Shown here: positions 9,005 to 16,351 of the stretch, piece after piece
Layout: every line of letters begins with the position of its first letter
How positions within the stretch are numbered: position 1 is the stretch's first letter
Assembly: GCF_014653945.1 (NCBI RefSeq)
Contig: NZ_BNAU01000001.1
Span: 558,001-622,000 of the forward strand
Length of the DNA stretch: 64,000 nucleotides
Source: Amycolatopsis deserti
Lineage (GTDB): Bacteria; Actinomycetota; Actinomycetes; Mycobacteriales; Pseudonocardiaceae
Direction of reading: 5' to 3'
The notes under the pieces: generated by a model
What the model was told of the DNA's origin: nothing
The model's database searches: none
Seen by the model: only the letters and a program-made list of their open reading frames with translations
Translations under genes and position numbers: made by a program

Positions 9005-10297
9005 TCAGCGGGTGAGCAGCCGCCGGGCGACGGTCAGGCCGGTTTCGATGGCGCCGTCGATGAATCCGGCCCAGCCGGTCGCGTAGCCGCTGCCGGCGAA
9101 GTGGAGACCGTCGTGCGGCCGGCGGAATTGGTCGAGCGCGCGGAGCTGGCCGGGGGCGAGCATCGGCCAGGTCTCCCCGGCGTACTCGTCGGCGACCCAG
9201 TCGTGCCCGTCGGCCGCGACGACCTCGAGATCGGGCCGCCACAGCGCGAGCGCCTTGGCCACCGCCTCGGTGTCGTCCGGCCGCAGCGCGGCGGCGCGCG
9301 GGCCGAACGCGACCAGCAGGGTGTCACCGTCCACGGCGTACTCGGTCTGGCCGAACGTCAGCGGCGAGTCCGGGCCGGCAAACACGACGAACGGGTCTAC
9401 CTCACCGCGCAGGCGGATCCACGTCTTCATCCCCTTCGAAGCCTGTCCGGCCCGGGCGGCGTCCCGCAGGACCGCGGGCAGGCCGGGCTCGAACTCGATC
9501 GAGGAGAGGATGTTCTGGGGCAGGGTCACCACGACGTCGCCGGCTTCGAAGGTCTCGCCCGACGCGGTCTCCACCGCCATCCCGGTGGCCGTGCGGCGGA
9601 CCTTCGTGACGACCGTGCCGAAACGGATGTCGGCGTCCGCGTCGGCCGCGATGGCCTCGGCCAGTGCCGCGGTGCCGTCGGCGAACTTGACGCTCGCGCA
9701 GGTCTCGAACATCAGCGGCCAGCTGCCCGAGGCCGCCGCGCACCACCGGAGGGCCTGGGTGAGCGCGCCGTCCTCCGGCGGGCTGTTGAAGTTCAGCGCC
9801 CACATGCCCGCCAGGAGTTCGCGGTCGGTCGCCGGCAGCCCGAGGGCCTCGATCCGGTCGGTGACCGACAGCCGGTCGAGCGCGTGCAGCGCGTCCGGAT
9901 CGGGGCGGCGGAACGGCTCCCACGGCCACTCGAACGCCTCGCGGCTGTCGGCGAGGAACGCCCGCATCCCGGGGTCGAACAGGGCGAACAACTCCTCGGC
10001 GGTGCCTTCGCGAGCCTGCCCGCCCACGTGCCAGTAGGCCCTGGCGGGAACCGGGCTGCGGGTCAGCCGGAGTGAGTAGCGGGTGATCTCGGCCCACACG
10101 TGCGGCTGTGTCCAGTGCACCCAGGTGCCGCCGAGGTCCAGCTTCCGGCCCAGGCGGTCGGTGGTCCAGGTGCGGCCGCCGATGCGGTCGCGGGCCTCCA
10201 GGACGGTGACCGCGGTGCCGCGGTGGGTCAGTTCGCGCGCGGCCGTGAGGCCCGCGAACCCGGCTCCGATCACGACGACGTCGGCGCGTTCAGGCAT
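9005..10297 (-). CDS. Flavin-containing monoamine oxidase family protein
   Basis: A 430-aa FAD-dependent amine oxidase of the MAO/tryptophan-monooxygenase fold. The dinucleotide motif is VVIGAGFAGLTAARELTHRG, followed by EARDRIGGRTWT and LGGTWVHW. The C-terminal FAD signature is HFAGSGYATGWAGFIDGAIE. That last segment lacks the SGGC cysteine that binds FAD covalently in mammalian MAOs, so flavin is probably non-covalent. It would oxidise an amine or amino acid, producing hydrogen peroxide. It is divergent from a TetR gene with a clear inverted repeat between them. It is the second amine oxidase here with a different cofactor from the copper enzyme. Confidence 0.85.
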   Translation of the reverse strand: MPERADVVVIGAGFAGLTAARELTHRGTAVTVLEARDRIGGRTWTTDRLGRKLDLGGTWVHWTQPHVWAEITRYSLRLTRSPVPARAYWHVGGQAREGTAEELFALFDPGMRAFLADSREAFEWPWEPFRRPDPDALHALDRLSVTDRIEALGLPATDRELLAGMWALNFNSPPEDGALTQALRWCAAASGSWPLMFETCASVKFADGTAALAEAIAADADADIRFGTVVTKVRRTATGMAVETASGETFEAGDVVVTLPQNILSSIEFEPGLPAVLRDAARAGQASKGMKTWIRLRGEVDPFVVFAGPDSPLTFGQTEYAVDGDTLLVAFGPRAAALRPDDTEAVAKALALWRPDLEVVAADGHDWVADEYAGETWPMLAPGQLRALDQFRRPHDGLHFAGSGYATGWAGFIDGAIETGLTVARRLLTR

Positions 10298-10410
10298 GGG
10301 AAATCCCTTCGATGTGCTGGGCAGATCGAATGCGGAAGAACTGGTGGACGGGCGCCGCGGCCGGAGGGTGTCCGTCGCCCGCGGCGGTGTGCCCACTGTG
10401 ACCCGGCCGG

Positions 10411-10436
10411 CCAAATTAGTCAAGTGGATAATTTGG
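10411..10436. promoter_or_regulatory. Candidate TetR operator, inverted repeat CCAAATTA-N10-TAATTTGG
   Basis: Perfect 8-bp arms at 10411-10418 and 10429-10436 with a 10-bp spacer. It is AT-rich within very GC-rich DNA and lies between the divergent flavin amine oxidase (start 10297) and the TetR gene (start 10458). The size and spacing suit a TetR dimer site that also covers the regulator's own promoter. Confidence 0.6.
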
Positions 10437-10457
10437 GCGCCCGGTACCATCGCGACG

Positions 10458-11036
10458 GTGACGAGACAGACGGGCGGGCGGACGCGGCCGCACGGCACGG
10501 GCCGGGAGGCGCTGCTGGAGGCGGCCGTGCGGGTCGTGGCCCGCCAGGGCCTCCGGCAGCTCACCTACCGGTCCGTCGCGAAGGAGGCCGGCGTCAACCA
10601 CGGGCTGGTGACCCACTACTTCGGCAGCATCGACGAACTGACCGCCCAGGCCCTGCGCCGGTCCCTGGACAGCAGCGTGCCGTCGGTGACCCCCGAGCCC
10701 GGCTCCGGCCGTCTCGACCTGCTCGCCGACGGCCTCGCCGACTTCGTGGCCGAAGAGCCGGAGACCCAGGCGTTCCAGTACGAGCTGGCGCTGGAGTCTC
10801 GGCGCCGGGCCGAGCTGGCGCCGCAGGTCCGCGCGCTCTACGACAGCTACCGCGCGGCGATCCGCACCGAGCTGGCCGCGGCCGGACTGGACGACGAAGA
10901 CCTGGCCGCGCTGGTGTTCGCCGCCCTGGACGGCCTGGTGTTCCAGCAGATCTGCGGTGTCAACGCAGTGCCGACCGAGCGGGTCCTCGATGCCCTGCGC
11001 CAGGTGCTCACGCGGCTGCGGCCGGACGCCGGCTGA
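10458..11036 (+). CDS. TetR-family regulator of the flavin amine oxidase operon (inferred)
   Basis: A 192-aa regulator with an N-terminal HTH (LTYRSVAKEAGVNHGLVTHYFGS, about residues 32-54) and a helical C-terminal domain. The frame is open far upstream. GTG 10458 is preferred because the family's N-terminus begins there and the inverted repeat at 10411-10436 lies just before it. Its stop is only 3 bp from the stop of the convergent MHS transporter. Local autoregulation and control of the amine oxidase/APC operon are inferred from the divergent layout. Confidence 0.82.
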   Translation: MTRQTGGRTRPHGTGREALLEAAVRVVARQGLRQLTYRSVAKEAGVNHGLVTHYFGSIDELTAQALRRSLDSSVPSVTPEPGSGRLDLLADGLADFVAEEPETQAFQYELALESRRRAELAPQVRALYDSYRAAIRTELAAAGLDDEDLAALVFAALDGLVFQQICGVNAVPTERVLDALRQVLTRLRPDAG

Positions 11037-11039
11037 GCC

Positions 11040-12377
11040 TCACCGGCTCGGCTCCGGGACGGCGGTGCGGCGGCTCGCCCGGCTAGCGCGCACCGGCGCG
11101 GTTTCGGGCAGGCAGAGCAGGCACACCAGCGACAGCACCAGCAGCGCGGCCAGGTAGAAGCCCACGTTGTGCGCGTCCCCGGTGCCGGCGATGATCCGGT
11201 TCGCGATCATCGGCGAGATGCCGCCGCCCAGCACCGCTCCGACGTGGTAGCCCACGCCCACCCCGGACTGGCGCTGCTCGCGCGGGAACAGCTCGCTGAA
11301 GAACGTGTACATCGGTCCGAAGAGGACACCGGTGGCGCAGAACCCGAGGATCACCGCGGTGTTGACGGCGGCGACCGTGCCCGCCGAGCTGAGCGGGAAC
11401 ATCACCAGCGCGGAGGTCAGCGACAGCACGGCACCGGCCAGCATCACCGGCTTGCGGCCGACCCGGTCGGACAGCCACGCGGCGCCCACGTTGCACAACG
11501 CGTGGCAGACCAGGGCGATCATCGAGCCGTTGACGATCGGCTGCCGAGGCAGCCCGAGGCCCTCCGGGGCGCGGGCCGTGGCGTAGGACAGCATGAACGT
11601 CGCCAGCGCGAACGTGCTGGCGGTGAGCCCGATGTTGACGCCCGCGACCAGGGCGAGCCGCCGCCAGTTCGTCTTCACCACCGCCAGCAGCGGGGCCTTC
11701 TCCCGCGCGCCCTCCTGTTCGGCCATCCGCCGGAACTCCGGGCTCTCGGCGACGCCCTTGCGGATCCACAGGCCGACGACGAGCACCAGGCCGCCGGCGA
11801 GGAAGGGGATCCGCCAGCCCCAGCCCAGGACCGCGCCGTCGGGGAGCAGCAGCACCAGGGTGAAGGCGAGGTTGGCCAGGATCGTGCCGACGGGCGAACC
11901 GATCGCCACGAACGACCCGTACAGGCCGCGGCGGCGCTGCGGCGCGTGTTCGATCGCCAGCACGGCGGCGCTGGAGTTCTCGCCGCCGCGCGCCAGGCCG
12001 TGGCACAACCGCAGCAACACCAGCATGACCGGCGCGGCGACACCGACGGCCGCGTAGGTGGGCAGCACGCCCATCCCCAGCGTCGCCAGGCCCATCAGGA
12101 CGAACGCGCCGAACAGCGCGGTCTTGCGGCCGCGCCGGTCGCCGAGCCAGCCGAAGACGGCGCCGCCGAGCGGGGCGGCCACGAAGCCGATCGCGAACGT
12201 CGCCAGGCTCATGAACGTGCCGAACCACGCGTCGCCGGTGGCGAAGAACACCTGGCCGAACACCAGGGCGGCCGCGGTTCCGTAGATCTGGAAGTCGTAC
12301 AGCTCGAGCGAGGTGCCGACCGCGGCGGCCACGCCGATGCGTGGCAGGCTGGGCCGGGCGGGATCCGGTGTGGTCAT
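11040..12377 (-). CDS. MFS transporter, metabolite:H+ symporter (MHS) family
   Basis: A 445-aa, 12-helix transporter of the MHS branch (relatives of ShiA/KgtP/ProP-like carriers). It shows the loop motif FGWLGDRRGRKTAL and the following LLRLCHGLARGGENSS. These carriers import organic acids. It is divergent from the SnoaL/response-regulator pair, and the 176-bp gap contains two copies of the motif also found near the iac genes. Uptake of indole-3-acetate or a related acid is therefore a reasonable inference. The MFS genes reported near some proteobacterial iac loci give a loose precedent. Confidence 0.85.
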   Translation of the reverse strand: MTTPDPARPSLPRIGVAAAVGTSLELYDFQIYGTAAALVFGQVFFATGDAWFGTFMSLATFAIGFVAAPLGGAVFGWLGDRRGRKTALFGAFVLMGLATLGMGVLPTYAAVGVAAPVMLVLLRLCHGLARGGENSSAAVLAIEHAPQRRRGLYGSFVAIGSPVGTILANLAFTLVLLLPDGAVLGWGWRIPFLAGGLVLVVGLWIRKGVAESPEFRRMAEQEGAREKAPLLAVVKTNWRRLALVAGVNIGLTASTFALATFMLSYATARAPEGLGLPRQPIVNGSMIALVCHALCNVGAAWLSDRVGRKPVMLAGAVLSLTSALVMFPLSSAGTVAAVNTAVILGFCATGVLFGPMYTFFSELFPREQRQSGVGVGYHVGAVLGGGISPMIANRIIAGTGDAHNVGFYLAALLVLSLVCLLCLPETAPVRASRASRRTAVPEPSR

Positions 12378-12411
12378 GGACCGTCCTCATCGTCCGTGGT
12401 GGTTCCCGCTA

Positions 12412-12475
12412 CGGTAGGAAAACGTCGGCCGTGCCTCCCAGTCGCAAATCCCGCAGCCGCGTAGGGAAAACCTGC
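12412..12475. promoter_or_regulatory. Two candidate response-regulator sites upstream of the SnoaL/regulator pair
   Basis: CGGTAGGAAAACGTC at 12412-12426 and CGTAGGGAAAACCTGC at 12460-12475 share GGAAAAC with a G/T-A-rich left flank. A closely matching element (CGTAAGGAAAACCCTTA on the minus strand) lies at 16335-16351 upstream of iacG, and a weaker one at 17872-17887 upstream of iacA. I infer binding by the FixJ-like regulator encoded at 13105-13719. Confidence 0.45.
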
Positions 12476-12553
12476 AGCACGCTTGACAAGCTCGGAGCCG
12501 GTGACTGAGGGTGTTGGGCATCGCGCCTTCTGCTGCGGAGAAGGAGAACTCTG

Positions 12554-13108
12554 TTGACCGACGCGGCTTTGGAAGCACTCGCCCGGCGGGTGGCGGTCCT
12601 CGAGGCCGAGGCCGACATCCGGCGGCTACAAGCTCGTTACATGTTCCTGTGCGACACGCCGCTGCCCGAGTACGGGGTCGCCGGTGACGCGGAACGCATC
12701 GAGCTGATCCTCCAGCTCTACACCGAGGACGCGGTGTGGGAGGGCGTCGGCGAGTACTACGACGGCCAGTTCGGCCGGGCCGAGGGCAAGGCGGCCATCC
12801 GCGCGCACTTCGAGCGGTTCTGGGGCGAGAAGCGGGATCCGGCGCTGCTGCTCAACGCGCACTACCTGACCTCGGAGCAGATCCACGTGCACGGCGACAC
12901 CGCCGACGGGCAGTGGATCCACATGCAGCCGTGGCTGTTCTCCGACGGCTCGGCCCTGTTGCGGTCCAGCCGCCTCAACAACACCTTCCGCCGGGACGAG
13001 GGGGTCTGGCGGATCACCCGGACCCGCACCGAGAACGTGTTCGTGGCGCCGCTGCCGGACCACTTCGCCAGCGCCCACCCGTCGGCGTCGGTGCTGCTGA
13101 AGCCATGA
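12554..13108 (+). CDS. SnoaL/NTF2-like protein of the iac region
   Basis: A 184-aa NTF2-fold protein. The opening LARRVAVLEAEADIRRLQARYMF and later YTEDAVWEGVG and VWRITRTRTENVF are typical of SnoaL-like aromatic-pathway proteins. Such proteins act as cyclases, isomerases, dehydratases or accessory subunits; the specific role is unknown. The TTG start at 12554 has AAGGAGAA upstream. Its stop overlaps the regulator's ATG by 4 bp, so the two are co-translated. Because proteobacterial iac clusters include an uncharacterised gene (iacI), this is a candidate counterpart, but I cannot verify that. Confidence 0.75.
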   Translation: MTDAALEALARRVAVLEAEADIRRLQARYMFLCDTPLPEYGVAGDAERIELILQLYTEDAVWEGVGEYYDGQFGRAEGKAAIRAHFERFWGEKRDPALLLNAHYLTSEQIHVHGDTADGQWIHMQPWLFSDGSALLRSSRLNNTFRRDEGVWRITRTRTENVFVAPLPDHFASAHPSASVLLKP

Positions 13109-13719
13109 CGGGCGAAGCGGTGGTGCACATCGTCGACGACGACGAGGGGCTGCGGCAGTCGCTGGCGTTCCTGCTGGAGAGCGTGGGGATCCAGGCGCTG
13201 ACCTACCCGGACGCGCCGGCGTTCCTGGCGGAGTTCGACCCGGACGAGCCGGCGGTGGTGATCGTCGATGTGCGGATGCCGGGCATGAGCGGGTTCCAGC
13301 TGCAGGAGGAGCTGACCGCGCGCGGCTACCCGGCGCCGGTGGTGTTCTGCTCGGCGCACGGTGACATCCCGATGTCGGTGCGCGCGCTCACCCGCGGCGC
13401 GGTGGACTTCCTGGAGAAACCCTACGAACCGCAGCGGATCCTGGAGGTGGTGCAGCGCCAGCAGCAGGACGCGTGCCGCCGCTTCGCGCGCGACGCCGCG
13501 CGGCGGGCCGTGCAGCAGCGGTTGAGCCAGCTGACCCAGCGGGAACGCGAGGTGCTGCGGCTGGTGGTGGAGGGGGTTTCCAGCCAGATGGCGGCCAACC
13601 GCCTGGGCACCAGCGTGAAGACGATCGACGTGCACCGGGCCCGCATCAAGGCGAAAACCGGAGCGGACAGCCTGGGCGCCCTGGTGCACGACATCCTCAC
13701 CCACCGGGTGACGGTGTAG
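13105..13719 (+). CDS. FixJ-type response regulator (receiver + LuxR HTH)
   Basis: A 204-aa two-domain regulator. The receiver domain covers residues 1-120, with the acidic pocket DDD near residue 11, phospho-acceptor Asp55 (VVIVDVRMPGMSG) and the switch Lys in FLEKPYEP. The LuxR-type HTH is at about 140-200 (LTQREREVLRLVVEG, KTIDVHRARIKAKT). This is the FixJ/TodT/StyR arrangement common in aromatic catabolism. It is coupled to the SnoaL gene by ATGA overlap. The obvious partner is the PAS kinase at 16347-17834. Two-component control of iac genes has precedent in Paraburkholderia phytofirmans. Confidence 0.9.
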   Translation: MTGEAVVHIVDDDEGLRQSLAFLLESVGIQALTYPDAPAFLAEFDPDEPAVVIVDVRMPGMSGFQLQEELTARGYPAPVVFCSAHGDIPMSVRALTRGAVDFLEKPYEPQRILEVVQRQQQDACRRFARDAARRAVQQRLSQLTQREREVLRLVVEGVSSQMAANRLGTSVKTIDVHRARIKAKTGADSLGALVHDILTHRVTV

Positions 13720-14266
13720 TAGTTAGCTGGCGCGCGATCGGGTGGCTCCCGCGCGGGGGCCACCCGAGGGCGGCGCCTCCTGGGTGGACGGGGGCGGTCA
13801 GCGCTTGCTGTGGCGGGGAGCAGCCCAGCGCGGCGCGTCCTGGGTGGACGGGGGCGATCGTCGCTTGCCGTGGCGGCTCAGGCGCCGGGTCGCCGGGTCG
13901 AACTCACCCGGCCAGGGCGCGTTCCGCTGGCCGGCGGCGGATCAGCTGGCGCCCGAGGGCAAGCCGCGCCTGCGCTCGGGCGGCGGATCACCGCGTCATC
14001 GGCTACAACTCACCAGCCAGGGCGCGTTCCACCCAGCAGCCCGTGGCCGGTCGCGCGGTTTCCTGCCGCGCGTGGCTGATCAGGTGCCCGGCGCCTGCCA
14101 GGGCCGGCTCACGGGCGGGGGGAGCCCTAGGGACGGCGCGTCCTGGGTGGACGGGCGCGATCAGCGCTTGCCGTGGCGGCTCACGCGCTGAGTCTCCGGG
14201 TGGACTCACGGGGCCACGGCGCGTCCCGCTGGCCGGCGGCTCACGCACCGCGTCCTCGACTGGAAC
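13720..14266. repeat. 547-bp non-coding region of degenerate repeats, including decayed copies of the amidase 3' end
   Basis: No gene is convincing here. Unit A (CGGCGCGTCCTGGGTGGACG, then a GATCAGCGCTTGCCGTGGCGG-like stretch) occurs at 13771, 13831 and 14134; the first two are exactly 60 bp apart. Unit B (AACTCACCCGGCCAGGGCGC followed by GTTCC) occurs at 13901 and 14007, and again at 14264 where it is the real 3' end of the amidase. The 14007 copy continues matching the amidase for about 75 bp; on the minus strand it reads RQETARPATGCWVERALAGE against the gene's RQETALLATGCWVERALAG. The block therefore looks like repeated partial duplication of the amidase tail followed by decay. Confidence 0.7.
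14007..14085 (-). pseudogene. Decayed duplicate of the amidase C-terminal coding end
   Basis: On the minus strand this stretch still encodes a recognisable amidase tail (QETARPATGCWVERALAGE), close to the tail of the intact gene at 14267-15481. Base changes have moved the stop slightly downstream (GELstop instead of Gstop). No upstream amidase sequence accompanies it, so it is a fragment, not a second gene. Confidence 0.65.
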
Positions 14267-15481
14267 TCATCCGGCCAGGGCGCGCTCCACCCAGCAGCCC
14301 GTCGCCAGCAGGGCCGTTTCCTGTCGCGCCCGGCCGATCAGCTGCAGCCCCAGCGGCAGGCCGTCCTTCGTGGACAGGCCGGGCACCGCCAGCTGCGGGA
14401 CTCCCAGTGCCTGCCACGGGCGGCTCAGCACCGGGTCGCCCGTCGCGGTCAGGCCGGCCGGTGCGGGGCCCGGCGCCGCGGGGCCCAGGATCGCGTCGCA
14501 GGACCGCAATAGCTCCGACACCACCCCACCCGCCGAGCGCACCACCTCCCGCGCCCGCCGGTAATCCGCCTCCGGGGTGCGCGCGCCGGTGCGCAGCAGC
14601 GTCGCCAGTGGCGCGCTCAGCTCGTCGGCCCGCGCCAGCTCGGCCGCCCGCTCCCGGGCCGCCTCGTAGGCCATCACCACCGGGTGCGCGGCCGTCACCT
14701 CCGCGATCAGCCGCTCGTCCGGGAACGCCTCCACCACCGCCCCGGCCGCGACCAGCCGCTCGCGCGCCTCCGCCAGCGCCTCCCGCATCTCCGGGCCCGC
14801 CGTCCCGGTCCACAGCAGCAGCCGCGGCGGAACCAGCGGCGCGGCACCCGCGTCCGGCTCGCCCGTCAGCGCCGCGAACGCCAGCGCCAGATCCGCCACC
14901 CCCGCCGTGTAGAAGCCGTGGCTGTCCAGGCTCGGGCTCAGCCCGGTCACCCCGTCGACCGGGAACCGGCCGTGGCTGAGCACCAGCGCCGCGACCCCGC
15001 AGAACGCCGCCGGCCGGATCACCGAACCCGCGGTCTGCGAACCCAGCGCCAGCGGCACCTGACCCGCGGCGACGGCGGCCGCCGACCCGCTCGACGACCC
15101 GCCCGGCGAGTGGCCCGGCGCGCTCGGGTTGTCCGTCGGCCCGGGGGAGAAGAACGCGAACTCGGTGGTCACGGTCTTGCCCACCGGCACCGCCCCCGTC
15201 CGTCGCCACGCGGTGACGATCGCGGCATCGGCCTGCGCGGGCGGGGCGCCGGCGCGCAGACTGGACCCGCACCGCGTGGGCAGGCCGGCGACGTCGATGA
15301 TGTCCTTCACCCCGAGCGGCACCCCTCCGAGCGGACCGGACACGGTCAACGACGGCGCCTCCGCGAACTCCACCCACGCCCGCAGCCTCGGCTCGGTTTC
15401 CGCGATGCGCTCCCGCGACCGCCGCAGCGCCCCGTCGGTCGAACCGGTCACCAGCTCCCGCAGCGACCACGGCGCCCTCAC
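14267..15481 (-). CDS. iacH: Amidase signature family protein (IacH-like)
   Basis: A 404-aa amidase with the Ser-cisSer-Lys triad. Lys59 is in PLGVKDIID, the cis-Ser is in SPGGSSSGSA near residue 129, and nucleophile Ser153 is in GSQTAGSVIRPA. The spacing agrees with malonamidase-type enzymes. GTG 15481 is chosen for its 4-bp GTGA overlap with the stop of the preceding small gene. It is the last gene of the iacG / small-protein / amidase operon. IacH of proteobacterial iac clusters is likewise an amidase of unsettled role; indole-3-acetamide hydrolysis is one option. The 3' end is duplicated in the adjacent repeat block. Confidence 0.82.
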   Translation of the reverse strand: MRAPWSLRELVTGSTDGALRRSRERIAETEPRLRAWVEFAEAPSLTVSGPLGGVPLGVKDIIDVAGLPTRCGSSLRAGAPPAQADAAIVTAWRRTGAVPVGKTVTTEFAFFSPGPTDNPSAPGHSPGGSSSGSAAAVAAGQVPLALGSQTAGSVIRPAAFCGVAALVLSHGRFPVDGVTGLSPSLDSHGFYTAGVADLALAFAALTGEPDAGAAPLVPPRLLLWTGTAGPEMREALAEARERLVAAGAVVEAFPDERLIAEVTAAHPVVMAYEAARERAAELARADELSAPLATLLRTGARTPEADYRRAREVVRSAGGVVSELLRSCDAILGPAAPGPAPAGLTATGDPVLSRPWQALGVPQLAVPGLSTKDGLPLGLQLIGRARQETALLATGCWVERALAG

Positions 15482-15735
15482 GCGTCCTCCCAGGCGGCCT
15501 CGGCGACCCAGTAGTCCATGCCGCTCTCGCTCACCCCGTGCCGCCACTCCGAGATCCGGCGCAGCGTCGGCTCGACCCGCGCGGTGACGGCGTCGGCCGC
15601 CTCCGGGCCGTCCTCGGGCACCTGCCAGTGCACCCAGTTCAGCTCGCGGCCCTCGGCGTCGTGCACGAACAGGTCCACGTGCCGCCAGCCGTAGCCGTGC
15701 GTGTCGGTGTAGCAGGTCAACGTCATCCGTTCCAT
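15478..15735 (-). CDS. Small conserved-looking protein of the iac operon, function unknown
   Basis: An 85-aa acidic protein starting MERMTLTCYTDTHGYGWRHV and rich in Trp (six or seven, for example LNWVHWQVP and SEWRHGV). It contains no recognisable motif, signal peptide or membrane helix. It is 10 bp downstream of the flavin reductase and overlaps the amidase start by 4 bp, so it is certainly in the same transcription unit. The Trp-rich composition might suit aromatic ligand binding, but that is speculation. Confidence 0.75.
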   Translation of the reverse strand: MERMTLTCYTDTHGYGWRHVDLFVHDAEGRELNWVHWQVPEDGPEAADAVTARVEPTLRRISEWRHGVSESGMDYWVAEAAWEDA

Positions 15736-15745
15736 GCGCGCTCTC

Positions 15746-16252
15746 CTAGGCCGCCGTGGTGCCGAGGCTGTGGAACCGGCGCCGGAAGTACACCAGCGCC
15801 GCCGGGTCGTCCCCGGTGAGCACGGTGTCCACCTCGACGAACAGCACCGAATGCGACCCCGACGCCTGCTCGCCCACGATGGTGCCGACCACCGACGCGC
15901 ACGCCCCGGTGAGCACCGGGACCCCGTGGGTCGCCAGGTCCCACCGCCCGTCGGTGAACCGCTCGGCGGTGGGCACCCCGGTGGCGCCGGCGAAGTGCAG
16001 CGCCAGGTCCTCCTGGCCGGCGCCGAGCACGTTCACCGCCAGCCGGCCGTTGCCGACCAGGATGTCGTGCGAACGGGCGGTGCGGTTGACGCAGACCAGC
16101 ACCGTTGGCGGCGAGTCGGTCACCGAACACGCCGCGCTCACGGTCAGGCCGGCGCGGCCCCGCGGGCCGTCGGTGGTGATGACGGTGACCGCCGCGGACA
16201 GGGTGGCCATCGCGGCGCGGAACTCGGTCTGCCGCCGGGTCAGCTCGGGCAC
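15746..16252 (-). CDS. iacG: Flavin reductase (HpaC/IacG-like)
   Basis: A 168-aa FMN/FAD reductase of the HpaC-type split-barrel family. It starts with the family pattern MATLSAAVTVITTDGPRGRAG, then LTVSAACSVTDSPPTVLVC, and GSHSVLFVEV near the C-terminus. It would use NAD(P)H to supply reduced flavin to a two-component monooxygenase. The IacA-like flavin monooxygenase at 17970 is the obvious client. It heads the leftward operon iacG / small protein / iacH. A GGAAAAC-type candidate regulator site lies about 85 bp upstream, at the end of the kinase gene. Confidence 0.88.
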   Translation of the reverse strand: MPELTRRQTEFRAAMATLSAAVTVITTDGPRGRAGLTVSAACSVTDSPPTVLVCVNRTARSHDILVGNGRLAVNVLGAGQEDLALHFAGATGVPTAERFTDGRWDLATHGVPVLTGACASVVGTIVGEQASGSHSVLFVEVDTVLTGDDPAALVYFRRRFHSLGTTAA

Positions 16253-16334
16253 GATTCCTCCAAACGATCGCCGGACGAGTTGACCGTACGCGCGCGCCGG
16301 GGCGGCCGGGAATTGCGACTTCTTCCGCTGCCGC

Positions 16335-16351
16335 TAAGGGTTTTCCTTACG
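16335..16351 (-). promoter_or_regulatory. Candidate response-regulator site upstream of iacG
   Basis: On the minus strand this reads CGTAAGGAAAACCCTTA, with TAAGG and CCTTA forming an imperfect palindrome. It shares CGTA(A/G)GGAAAACC with the site at 12460-12475. It overlaps the stop codon of the kinase gene and lies upstream of the iacG start at 16252. Confidence 0.45.

Noticed and set aside
13742..14564. Overlapping plus-strand frames through the repeat block after the response regulator
   Set aside because: The translations are Pro/Arg/Gly/Ser-rich repeats produced by the non-coding repeats and the antisense of the amidase; no ribosome site or motif.
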